Source: Aequorivita sp. H23M31
GTDB taxonomy: Bacteria; Bacteroidota; Bacteroidia; Flavobacteriales; Flavobacteriaceae
DNA length: 64,000 bases
Direction of reading: 5' to 3'
Assembly (NCBI RefSeq): GCF_004022485.1
Contig: NZ_CP034951.1
Coordinates: 2,108,001 to 2,172,000 of the forward strand
The notes under the pieces were generated by a model. The model was not told the origin of the DNA, ran no database searches, and worked only from the letters and a program-made list of their open reading frames with translations. A program made the position numbers and the translations under genes. Shown piece after piece: positions 1 through 7,465 of this stretch (position 1 is its first letter; every line of letters begins with the position of its first letter).

Positions 1-624
1 ATTATCCCATTCCATCAAAACCGCGAACTCCCCAGAGGCTCTATCTCCCTCCAAATAACCTTTCAGAACCCGAACAGGATGAAAATCATTTGAAATTTGA
101 AAGTTAAGCACAGGATCATCAATCTGTTTGCGCTTTACCTTCTCTATATATTGTTTAGGAGAAAGCTTATCGGAATACAAATGGTAGTTTGGCATTCTTC
201 CACCGAAAACGATGCTCTTTAGATTAAGATTCTCGCAAAGTTCTTTCCTATAATCATATAACCTTCGTCCGAGCCTTAACCCCCTAAAATCTGGTCGAAT
301 GAAAACGTCTATTCCATAAAGTACATCACCCTCCGGGTCATGAACCTCGAAATTAGGATCTTCAGTTACATCCTTATAGGTATGTTTTTCCCCCAATTCA
401 TCAAAGTCCACGATAATTGAAAGCGCACAACCGGCAATTTCGCCGTCTGCCATTATCAATACCTGCCCCTCTGGAAAAATCTCAATAAGATTCCCAATCT
501 CGTTCATCTTCCAATAGCTATTCGGCATACCTCCATAAGACTGGATAGTGGCTTTTTTTAAAGCCTTATAGTCTTTTAGAGTCAAAAATTTGAGCTCTAT
601 ATTTTCAATTTTCTTCGGATCCAT
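1..624 (-). CDS. Bifunctional GNAT acetyltransferase / carbon-nitrogen hydrolase, N-terminal part (runs off the window)
   Basis: The minus-strand frame opens with ATG at 624 (MDPKKIENIELKFLTLKDYK) and stays open for 208 codons to the window edge, so only the N-terminal half is present. The visible part reads as a GNAT N-acetyltransferase: an alternating core (GQVLIMADGEIAGCALSIIV), then the acetyl-CoA loop region DVFIRPDFRGLRLGRRLYDY. The last visible residues, EFAVLMEWDN, fit the linker into the nitrilase-type domain of the roughly 500-residue Bacteroidota proteins of this architecture; that second domain is inferred, not seen. The substrate is unknown. A RES-domain remnant lies immediately upstream. 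Confidence 0.75.
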   Translation of the reverse strand, partial: MDPKKIENIELKFLTLKDYKALKKATIQSYGGMPNSYWKMNEIGNLIEIFPEGQVLIMADGEIAGCALSIIVDFDELGEKHTYKDVTEDPNFEVHDPEGDVLYGIDVFIRPDFRGLRLGRRLYDYRKELCENLNLKSIVFGGRMPNYHLYSDKLSPKQYIEKVKRKQIDDPVLNFQISNDFHPVRVLKGYLEGDRASGEFAVLMEWDN

Positions 625-643
625 ATAATTTGGGAATCAATCT

Positions 644-886
644 TTATTTGAAAATCCTTTTATCAAAAGGAAATTCTACAATTTCAATAATCTTAAGCTT
701 GTTTGCCTCTGGATGTCTCAGGTTTACCAAATAATTACAATTACCCTTGACCAAAGTAGAGGGAATCTTTAATAGAGAACTTACTGCACTTTTGACAAAT
801 AGATCCCCTACTAGTTGGGTACTTGTTACAGGAGGATTGACATTCCAGTTTTCATCCAACTTATCATCATCCAAAACTGTATTAAT
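644..886 (-). pseudogene. Truncated RES-domain (NAD+ phosphorylase toxin family) remnant
   Basis: About 80 codons resemble the C-terminal third of RES-domain proteins: LDENWN, TSTQLVGDLFVKS, LKIPSTLVKGNCNYLVNLRHP, then a closing FPFDKRIF. RES toxins are usually around 150 residues and degrade NAD+, paired with an Xre-family antitoxin. Here the frame is closed by TAG at 887-889 just before the conserved part, the only start would be a TTG at 874, and the preceding gene ends at 895. There is therefore no room for the N-terminal half with its catalytic residues, and no Xre gene is adjacent. I read this as a decayed toxin gene. Homology is called by eye from the characteristic NYLVNLRHP stretch. 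Confidence 0.7.
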
Positions 887-894
887 CTAAAATT

Positions 895-1872
895 CTACAT
901 ATCAAGCAAATAGGCGAATATTAATGGTGCAACAATTGTGGCGTCACTTTCTATAATAAATTTTGGAGTATCTATATCCAATTTTCCCCAGGTAATTTTT
1001 TCATTTGGCACTGCTCCAGAATAACTACCAAAACTGGTTGTTGAATCGCTAATTTGGCAGAAATAGCTCCAAAACGGAGTATCCGTGCGCTCAAGATCCT
1101 GATAAAGCATAGGCACAACGCAGATTGGGAAATCTCCCGAAATACCACCACCTATTTGGAAGAATCCAATTCCATTTTTCGAATTTTCTGTATACCAATC
1201 CGCAAGGAATGTCATATATTCAATACCACTTTTCATTGTGGAGGCTTTTAATTCTCCCTTAACTACGTAGCTGGCAAAAATATTGCCCATGGTACTATCT
1301 TCCCAACCCGGACAAATGATTGGAAGATTTTTTTCAGCCGCAGCATACATCCAGGAGTCCTTTAGATCAATTTCATAATGTTCCTCCATTACTCCGCTTA
1401 AAAGTAACTTGTACATATATTCATGCGGAAGATAACGCTCACCTTTTGCTTCAGCCTCCTTCCATATTTTTACGATATGCTTCTGTATTCTTCGGAAAGC
1501 TTCTTCCTCAGGAATACAAGTATCCGTAACGCGGTTTAAACCTTTTTCAAGCAAATCCCATTCATCCTGTGGAGTTAAATCCCTATAATGGGGTACACGT
1601 TTATAATGGGTATGGGCTACTAGATTCATAATATCTTCTTCCAAGTTCGCACCTGTACATGAAATTATTTGAACCTTATCCTGGCGGATCATTTCAGCGA
1701 AAATCTTACCGATTTCGGCAGTACTCATTGCACCCGCCATAGAAACCAGCATTTTGGAACCTTTTTGAAGTTGCGCCTCATATCCTTTTGCAGCATCGAC
1801 TAGTGCCGCAGAGTTGAAGTGTAAATAATATTTTTCAATAAATTGGGAGATTGCTCCTTTGTTAGTACTCAT
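895..1872 (-). CDS. Deoxyhypusine synthase-like protein of the polyamine operon, lacking the catalytic Lys
   Basis: This 325-residue protein has the deoxyhypusine synthase (DHS) fold signatures: the NAD-binding stretch TGANLEEDIMNLVA (73-86), PGWEDSTMGNIF (188-199), IGGG (240-243), and GSYSGAVPNEKITWGK (282-297), which matches the GSDSGARPDEAVSWGK block of true DHS. Bacteria lack eIF5A, so it cannot act as classical DHS. As the third gene of an arginine-to-putrescine operon it probably transfers an aminobutyl group to another amine; homospermidine, a common flavobacterial polyamine, is a plausible product (inference). In eukaryotic DHS the GGG is followed by VVKHH, whose Lys carries the enzyme-bound intermediate; here the sequence is ISGDFP (244-249), with no Lys. 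Its ATG overlaps the agmatinase stop by 11 bp, suggesting translational coupling. Confidence 0.88.
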   Translation of the reverse strand: MSTNKGAISQFIEKYYLHFNSAALVDAAKGYEAQLQKGSKMLVSMAGAMSTAEIGKIFAEMIRQDKVQIISCTGANLEEDIMNLVAHTHYKRVPHYRDLTPQDEWDLLEKGLNRVTDTCIPEEEAFRRIQKHIVKIWKEAEAKGERYLPHEYMYKLLLSGVMEEHYEIDLKDSWMYAAAEKNLPIICPGWEDSTMGNIFASYVVKGELKASTMKSGIEYMTFLADWYTENSKNGIGFFQIGGGISGDFPICVVPMLYQDLERTDTPFWSYFCQISDSTTSFGSYSGAVPNEKITWGKLDIDTPKFIIESDATIVAPLIFAYLLDM

Positions 1873-2809
1873 CTTCTTCCGTATTAAATTTTGAATTTGC
1901 TTTTCTTCCTTCTAAGGTTGACGAGTTGAAATTGCTCTCATATTCATCCCCTTCCTCAGTACCCGCGAATTTATAGGTCAACATTTTATAATATAATTTT
2001 GCCGAAACAAAATCGGAAGCTTTTTCCATTTCATTGGGACAAAGCTCAACTATATCAAATCCTACCACATTTCTCTCCTCAAAAACTTGTTTAAGGAAAT
2101 CGAGGGTTTCATACCAAAATAACCCTCCAGGTTCAGGTGTTCCCGTAGAAGGCAGAATTGAAGGATCGAATGCATCTAGATCGAATGTAATAAAAACATT
2201 CTCACCCAAAGATTCGATAACTTTATCTATCCAGTATTCGTCTTTTGCCATATCGTGGGCAAAAAACACTTTTTCCTCATCCATTACTAGATTTTCAGAA
2301 ACGTCCATGCTTCTTATTCCCACCTGCACGAGATTGGTATTTTGGCTGGCTTCGTAAACCGCACAGGCATGGTTGCACTTTGTTCCTTCATATTCCTTTC
2401 TTAAATCTGCGTGAGCGTCAATGTGAAGAACGGTAAGATCGTCGAAACATTCATTGAAAGCACGAATAGAACCTATGGAAATACTGTGCTCTCCACCAAA
2501 AAGAGTGACAAATTTGTTACGTTTAATAAAATCTTTAGTAATCTTATGGACTTCGGCCACCATAGCTTCCGGAGACGAATTTTCAGTTATGGCATCTGCC
2601 AAATATACGCCCTGTTTGTAAACCTCAGTTCGCGTTTCAATGTCGTAAAGCTCCATATTCTCGGAGGCATCCAAAAAGGCTTCGGGTCCTTTGTCGGCCC
2701 CTTTTTGCCAAGTGCTGGTTCCATCGTAAGGAACCGGTATCAATACAATTTTTGAAGTTTCTAGGGCCGCATATTTTTGCGGGATTCCTGCGTACGTCTT
2801 AGTGCTCAT
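1862..2809 (-). CDS. speB: Agmatinase (ureohydrolase)
   Basis: A 315-residue ureohydrolase, expected to hydrolyse agmatine to putrescine and urea in the cytoplasm. The dinuclear Mn-binding motifs are all present: GGEHS (105-109), HIDAHADLR (129-137) and TFDLDAFDPS near residue 210. Arginase, formiminoglutamase and guanidinobutyrase share these motifs; the arginine decarboxylase directly upstream and the DHS-like gene directly downstream argue for agmatinase. A 30-residue hydrophilic tail (GDEYESNFNSSTLEGRK and onward) follows the fold. It overlaps both neighbours by 11 bp, so the three genes form one tightly coupled unit. Confidence 0.93.
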   Translation of the reverse strand: MSTKTYAGIPQKYAALETSKIVLIPVPYDGTSTWQKGADKGPEAFLDASENMELYDIETRTEVYKQGVYLADAITENSSPEAMVAEVHKITKDFIKRNKFVTLFGGEHSISIGSIRAFNECFDDLTVLHIDAHADLRKEYEGTKCNHACAVYEASQNTNLVQVGIRSMDVSENLVMDEEKVFFAHDMAKDEYWIDKVIESLGENVFITFDLDAFDPSILPSTGTPEPGGLFWYETLDFLKQVFEERNVVGFDIVELCPNEMEKASDFVSAKLYYKMLTYKFAGTEEGDEYESNFNSSTLEGRKANSKFNTEEDEY

Positions 2810-4196
2810 AACCTAAAATGTTTAGCAATTGCTCGCTTGTTTGTTGTTCTGAAAAAAGTTTGGTTGTAATTTTATTATTTTTATCTCTATCGATCAAAAT
2901 ATGTTTTGGCTGCGGAATCAAACAGTGTTGAAGTCCACCAAAGCCTCCGATACTTTCTTGATAAGCACCGGTATTAAAAAAGCCAATATACAGTGGTTTC
3001 TCTTTTTTAAATTTGGGTAAATAAATAGCGGCCATATTCTGCTCACTATTGTAATAATCATCGCTGTCACAGGTTAATCCACCTAAAAGAACGCGTTCAT
3101 ATTCATCGTTCCAACGGTTAATGGGAAGCATAATAAACTTTTTACTAATTGCCCACGTATCGGGCAAGGTAGTAATAAACGAAGAGTTAATCATATTCCA
3201 CTTTTCTCTATCGTTCTGCTGCTTCTGATAAAGAATTTCATAAATGGCGCCACCACTTTCTCCAACAGTAAAGCTTCCAAATTCAGTAAAAATATGGGGA
3301 ACCGGCACATCTGCCTCTGCACAGGTTATACTTATTTGGTTGATTATTTCGTCAACCATGTACTGGTAGTCATATTCAAAATGCAATGAATTCTTTATAG
3401 GAAAACCACCGCCAATATTTAAACTATCCAACGAAGGACAAATCTTTTTTAACCGAACATAAACCTTTAAACATTTCACCAATTCATTCCAATAATAGGC
3501 AGTATCACGGATCCCCGTGTTGATGAAAAAATGGAGCATTTTAAGATCCACTCGATCATTATTCTTTATTTGATCCTCGTAAAATGGGATGATATTTTTG
3601 TATCCAATCCCCAATCGGGAGGTATAGAACTCGAATTTTGGTTCCTCTTCTGAAGCAATTCGAATCCCCACGCTAAAATGGTTTTCGATATTGTCCGTCA
3701 GTAAATCGATCTCTTCGTAATTATCGATTATAGGAATACAGTTATCGTGGCCGTTGTTTATTAACCGTGCAATATTCTTAATATATTGATCCCGCTTGAA
3801 TCCATTACAGATTACATAGGTTTGGTCGGTAATCTTTCCAGTGGCTTTAAGGCTTTCAACAATATCAATATCAAAAGCCGATGAAGTTTCAATGTGGATA
3901 TCATTTTTTAAAGCTTCATCAAGAACATGTTTAAAGTGGGAACTTTTGGTACAATAACAATAGCTGTACTTACTTTTGTAATTGTGTTTTTCAATTGCAT
4001 TGTTAAACCATTGTTTCGCCAAATGGATATTCTCTGAAATTTTTGGTAAATAAGTGAATTTAAGGGGAGCCCCATATTTCTCCACCAATTCCATCATATC
4101 TACACCATGGAACTCAAGTCCATGGTCGCCCAAACGAAATTCTTCCTGTGGAAAATAATACGTTTGGTTTATTAGGTCTATATATTTAGTATTCAT
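2799..4196 (-). CDS. speA: Biosynthetic arginine decarboxylase (PLP, alanine racemase fold)
   Basis: A 465-residue fold-type III PLP decarboxylase, first enzyme of the agmatine route (arginine to agmatine and CO2). The PLP lysine lies in YCYCTKSSHFKHV (Lys about 84), the phosphate-binding glycines are in NIGGGFPIKNS, and the C-terminal catalytic segment LLGGLTCDSDDYYNSEQ carries the substrate-binding Cys-Asp pair; a FFNTGAYQESIGG block closes the site. It is shorter than the roughly 630-residue enterobacterial SpeA, as is usual in Bacteroidota. The agmatinase partner supports arginine over ornithine or diaminopimelate as substrate. It is the first gene of the operon; ATG at 4196 is preceded by more than 300 bp of non-coding DNA. 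Confidence 0.9.
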   Translation of the reverse strand: MNTKYIDLINQTYYFPQEEFRLGDHGLEFHGVDMMELVEKYGAPLKFTYLPKISENIHLAKQWFNNAIEKHNYKSKYSYCYCTKSSHFKHVLDEALKNDIHIETSSAFDIDIVESLKATGKITDQTYVICNGFKRDQYIKNIARLINNGHDNCIPIIDNYEEIDLLTDNIENHFSVGIRIASEEEPKFEFYTSRLGIGYKNIIPFYEDQIKNNDRVDLKMLHFFINTGIRDTAYYWNELVKCLKVYVRLKKICPSLDSLNIGGGFPIKNSLHFEYDYQYMVDEIINQISITCAEADVPVPHIFTEFGSFTVGESGGAIYEILYQKQQNDREKWNMINSSFITTLPDTWAISKKFIMLPINRWNDEYERVLLGGLTCDSDDYYNSEQNMAAIYLPKFKKEKPLYIGFFNTGAYQESIGGFGGLQHCLIPQPKHILIDRDKNNKITTKLFSEQQTSEQLLNILGYEH

Positions 4197-4505
4197 TCTA
4201 TTGTTTTCGTTGAAAAGTGTAAATTAAAAAGCTCTGTTGAAAATTCCTCAAATGGGGAAGAGTATAACAAATAATTAACTTGAATTTAAATACGAATAGG
4301 CAAGGCTTTAAGAATGAAACTTCTGCCTTTTACCTGCAACCGGAAAGTTGATGGAAGAAAAAATGTGTTGTTCATTTAGAATTTTGTTTCTGAACCGAAT
4401 TCAAAACCAACATTTTAAAATATATTATATATCTAATAATTTCTGTGCAAATGTGATAAAAATAATCCAATTATCTTTCAGTGTCCTATAACTTTTCACC
4501 GAAAC
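4197..4505. other. Non-coding leader/promoter region of the polyamine operon
   Basis: These 309 bp lie between the start of speA and the end of the pseudouridine synthase gene, both on minus. The DNA is strongly AT-rich and holds no open frame of note, tRNA or strong hairpin that I could find. The speA promoter must lie here, but no exact TAnnTTTG box was seen on the minus strand near speA; the nearest approximation is CACATTTG around 4450-4457, which would leave a leader of about 240 nt. No recognised riboswitch. Confidence 0.4.
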
Positions 4506-5435
4506 CTAAAGCATACTGAAGAGGTTAAGTTCATTTTGGGTGAGATGCCTCCATCTCCCTCGTGGAAGATCCTTTTTTGTAAGCGGACCTAAAGTAACGC
4601 AATCCACTCGTACCACATCGTATTCCAGATTTTCAAAAATAGTGCGGATGATACTGTTGCCCGTATGTTTCATCTTTAGACCAATCTCGTTCTTAGGGGA
4701 ATTGGTAACATAACTAATATCTTCAACGTGGATTTCCTTTCCATCAACCGTAAAGCCATCCCTTATCTTTTTAAGATGCTCCATTTTAAGGTTTTTATCC
4801 AACTCAATGTGAAAAAGCCGGGTAATTCCTTTTTTCATAAATTTTTGAACAAATTCGTCGTCATTGGTAAATAAAAGCAATCCTGTGGCATTTCTTCCCA
4901 AACGTCCAAAGGGTTTGATCTTGGCGGTAGTAGCATTGGCCACCAAATCCATTACCGTCATTCCCTTTGCGTTGCTGTCTGTTGTAGCAAATCCTTTAGG
5001 TTTGTTTAAAAGCACATAAGTATTTGGCTCAGGATTTAAGCGTCGTCCATCAAAGCGAACATCATCGCTTAATTGAACCTTATATCCCATCTCATTGACA
5101 ACTTTACCATTTACCGTTACCAATCCTGTTGCAATATAGGTATCAGCTTCACGACGGGAACAGACCCCACTATTGGCAATATATTTGTTTAAGCGAATTC
5201 CATCCTGGGGATTGCTCCTTTTTACTTCCACCGCTGGTTTTTGGCGTCTTCCAATTTCCTTTCCGTCCTTATCGAACTTTAGTTTTGGCTTAGCTGAGGG
5301 TGATTTCGATTCTTTGGTTTTTGATGTACCTTCATTTTTTAAAGGCGCGTTACCACGAGCCATACTTTTCTTCCGTGCATTTTTTCCAGGCTTTTTGGAA
5401 CCTCTTCCTCTATCAAAATTTTCTTCTGTGCTCAT
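4506..5435 (-). CDS. RsuA/RluB-family rRNA pseudouridine synthase with variant active site
   Basis: The 309-residue protein starts with about 78 Lys/Arg-rich disordered residues, typical of Bacteroidota RluB-like proteins. An S4 RNA-binding domain follows (IRLNKYIANSGVCSRREADT, 80-99), then the pseudouridine synthase domain (YVLLNKPKGFATT, 140-152; GRLGRNATGLLLFTND, about 177-192). In active family members the central motif is GRLDxxTxGLLLLTND and its Asp is the catalytic nucleophile; here that position is Gly (about 180), encoded GGA, two base changes away from an Asp codon. The fold is otherwise complete. Expected target is 23S rRNA, but activity is doubtful. Confidence 0.85.
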   Translation of the reverse strand: MSTEENFDRGRGSKKPGKNARKKSMARGNAPLKNEGTSKTKESKSPSAKPKLKFDKDGKEIGRRQKPAVEVKRSNPQDGIRLNKYIANSGVCSRREADTYIATGLVTVNGKVVNEMGYKVQLSDDVRFDGRRLNPEPNTYVLLNKPKGFATTDSNAKGMTVMDLVANATTAKIKPFGRLGRNATGLLLFTNDDEFVQKFMKKGITRLFHIELDKNLKMEHLKKIRDGFTVDGKEIHVEDISYVTNSPKNEIGLKMKHTGNSIIRTIFENLEYDVVRVDCVTLGPLTKKDLPRGRWRHLTQNELNLFSML

Positions 5436-5449
5436 GGTTGCTTTTTTGG

Positions 5450-5457
5450 CAAAGGTA
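5450..5457 (-). promoter_or_regulatory. Bacteroidota -7 box for the pseudouridine synthase gene
   Basis: On the minus strand this reads TACCTTTG, an exact match to TAnnTTTG, 15 nt before the ATG at 5435. I do not see a convincing TTTG at the -33 position. The untranslated leader would be about 8 nt. Confidence 0.45.
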
Positions 5458-5591
5458 GGAAATGTAGCTTTAGTTTAGGGTTGCCCTAACCAATTTATAG
5501 CGAGACGTAAATAGAATTGAAATTATGGTTGAAATCCCCTGATAATTCCAATATTTCTTAAATCAAATGTAAATTAAACTTCCAATTCCCT

Positions 5592-5599
5592 TATATTTG
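5592..5599 (+). promoter_or_regulatory. Bacteroidota -7 box for the lipocalin-like lipoprotein gene
   Basis: TATATTTG exactly matches TAnnTTTG and lies 32 nt before the ATG at 5632. The -33 element is weak or absent. Confidence 0.5.
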
Positions 5600-5631
5600 A
5601 TACTTTAGACATTCTAATTAAAAAATAAATC

Positions 5632-6168
5632 ATGAAAATTTTTCGTCTTTTTTTTGTCAGTATTCTTTTACTCTCTCTTATTTCCTGTTCAAGCAGCGAC
5701 GACAGCCCCTCTTTTGACGTCGTTGGAAGTTGGAAAATGACTCAAGGAACAATAGAACCCGGAACCTTTAATATGGATATGGGAGGAATTAGTGTTCCCA
5801 TTGATATATCAGGCAATTTTGTGGAGATAGATGAAAACAATCGGATTAATTTTTTGTCGGACCACACCTTTACTTCACATTCAGGAACAATCGTTCTTGA
5901 AATTACCATGAATTTTATGGGAACATCGCAGACCGAGCGATTTGAAGAAAGCAATTTTTTTGGAGAAGGAACTTGGGAAATGAATGGAAATCAATTAAAG
6001 ATAAAAAACAGCAACGGAACGACCATTCCATACCAACTAGAAAAAATTTCGGATAATGAAATAGAACTTTCAGGGAATGTCAAAGATATGGACATAGAGG
6101 AAGGCGGAGATGATCCGATGTTGGAAAGTTTGGATATTGTAGTAAAGATGAGGCTAAAAAGAGTTTAA
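5632..6168 (+). CDS. Lipocalin-like lipoprotein
   Basis: This 178-residue protein has a short signal peptide ending in the lipobox LISC (Cys about 20), then a Ser/Asp-rich spacer (SSSDDSPS). In Bacteroidota such proteins are acylated and anchored in the envelope; an acidic spacer can mark surface export, but that is only suggestive. FDVVGSWKMTQG, FLSDHTFTSHSG and GEGTWEMNGNQLKIKNSNG are the alternating beta-strand pattern of the small lipocalin-like domain family found widely in Flavobacteriaceae. Ligand and role are unknown. It is a single gene with its own promoter. Confidence 0.75.
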   Translation: MKIFRLFFVSILLLSLISCSSSDDSPSFDVVGSWKMTQGTIEPGTFNMDMGGISVPIDISGNFVEIDENNRINFLSDHTFTSHSGTIVLEITMNFMGTSQTERFEESNFFGEGTWEMNGNQLKIKNSNGTTIPYQLEKISDNEIELSGNVKDMDIEEGGDDPMLESLDIVVKMRLKRV

Positions 6169-6193
6169 TAGATATCCAGTCGAAATCCATTTT

Positions 6194-7330
6194 TTAACTA
6201 AGGATCATATCCAGTATGGTTAGATAATCGGAGCGATTTGAAATGAAATCCATTTCTGTAATATCAATAATTTTTACTGTATCTGAGGGTTGCGATTTTA
6301 TAAATTCCAAATAACCCGAATTTAGTTTCTCAAGGTATTCCTCAGGAATAGATTTCTCATAATCCCTGCCCCGCTTTTTAATATTTTCCAAAAGCCGATC
6401 CATGTTTTGGTATAAATACACATACACATCAGGACGCGGCAATTCCTTGTGCATTAATTGAAATAGCTTTCTATAAAGTACGAATTCTTCCTCGGGCAGG
6501 GTAATTCCGGCAAAAATTAAAGATTTATTGACGTCGTAATCGGCAATAACAGATTCTTTAAAAAGATCAAATTGGGTAATATCATCTACTAATTGTTGAT
6601 AGCGGTCTGCTAAAAAGGACATTTCCAATGGAAAAGCGTATCGGGCAGCGTCTTTATAAAATTTCGGTAGAAAGGGGTTATCCTTAAAACGTTCCAAAAT
6701 CAATTTTGAGTTGAAATCCTCTGCTATTTTGGTAGCCAAACTGGTTTTTCCTGCGCCAATATTTCCCTCGATGGCTATATATCGAAATTGTGAAATATTG
6801 TAATCTTGGATTGGATTTTTAAGCCATTTTTCCTGTTTAGAAATTTCACTTTCATCAGTATTTGCTTCTAACAAGTCCACAATGGTCCTTCCTAAACTTG
6901 GGTGGATAAAATTGGCGTCAATGTCAACCAGAGGTTGGAGCACAAATTTCCTATCTGTCATTCTAGGATGTGGAACAACAAGTTTTTCAGATGCTATTAT
7001 CTGGTCATCAATAAAAATTATATCAATATCGATAGGTCTTGAGTTATATCCCGACGATTTTTTAGATTGCCTTCCTAAATGCTTTTCAATCTGAAGTACA
7101 GTTTTAAGAAGCTTTAAGGGTTTTAAGCTTGTGCGCATTAACATAGCACAGTTTAAAAAGGCCTCTCCGTCAAAGCCCATTGCCGGCGTTTCATAAATAG
7201 GTGAAATCTTTAAAATTGTTCCAACTTCCTGAAAAAGACAGTCCACTGCTTTTTGAAGATTGGAAAATCGATTACCCATATTGCTGCCCAGGGAAAGGTA
7301 TATTTTATAGGGTTTTGGTTCGGTTTTCAA
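6194..7330 (-). CDS. folK: FolK (HPPK) fused to a deoxynucleoside kinase
   Basis: This 378-residue protein has two enzyme domains. Residues 8-160 are 6-hydroxymethyl-7,8-dihydropterin pyrophosphokinase of folate synthesis: YLSLGSNMGNR (11-21), RPIDIDIIFID (98-108) and the HPRMTDRKFVLQPL signature (121-134). Residues 183-378 are a deoxynucleoside kinase: P-loop EGNIGAGKTS (188-197), ERFKDNPFLPKFY, DRYQQ, and a lid-like KKRGRDYEKS. The fusion is recurrent in Bacteroidota and joins folate and dNTP salvage, both feeding DNA precursor supply. The start is TTG at 7330: an in-frame TAA lies two codons upstream and the next ATG falls inside the SLGSNMGNR motif, so no ATG start is possible. Confidence 0.92.
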   Translation of the reverse strand: MKTEPKPYKIYLSLGSNMGNRFSNLQKAVDCLFQEVGTILKISPIYETPAMGFDGEAFLNCAMLMRTSLKPLKLLKTVLQIEKHLGRQSKKSSGYNSRPIDIDIIFIDDQIIASEKLVVPHPRMTDRKFVLQPLVDIDANFIHPSLGRTIVDLLEANTDESEISKQEKWLKNPIQDYNISQFRYIAIEGNIGAGKTSLATKIAEDFNSKLILERFKDNPFLPKFYKDAARYAFPLEMSFLADRYQQLVDDITQFDLFKESVIADYDVNKSLIFAGITLPEEEFVLYRKLFQLMHKELPRPDVYVYLYQNMDRLLENIKKRGRDYEKSIPEEYLEKLNSGYLEFIKSQPSDTVKIIDITEMDFISNRSDYLTILDMILS

Positions 7331-7377
7331 GTTTTAACATTTAAGACTAATTTAAGGAAAAGGAATAGACTTCCTCT

Positions 7378-7385
7378 TACATTTG
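7378..7385 (+). promoter_or_regulatory. -7 box for the AsmA-like gene
   Basis: TACATTTG matches TAnnTTTG exactly and lies 80 nt upstream of the ATG at 7466. It lies next to a minus-strand box at 7396-7403, so the intergenic space holds divergent promoters. Confidence 0.45.
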
Positions 7386-7395
7386 CGCGCAGGAG

Positions 7396-7403
7396 CAAAA
7401 ATA
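7396..7403 (-). promoter_or_regulatory. -7 box for the folK fusion gene
   Basis: The minus strand reads TATTTTTG, an exact TAnnTTTG match, 66 nt before the TTG start at 7330. No clear -33 element. Confidence 0.4.
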
Positions 7404-7465
7404 TACCAAAAACGGCTTTTAAAAAGTAGTTTTTAAAAAGTATCGTAAGAGATTAGATTTAATTT

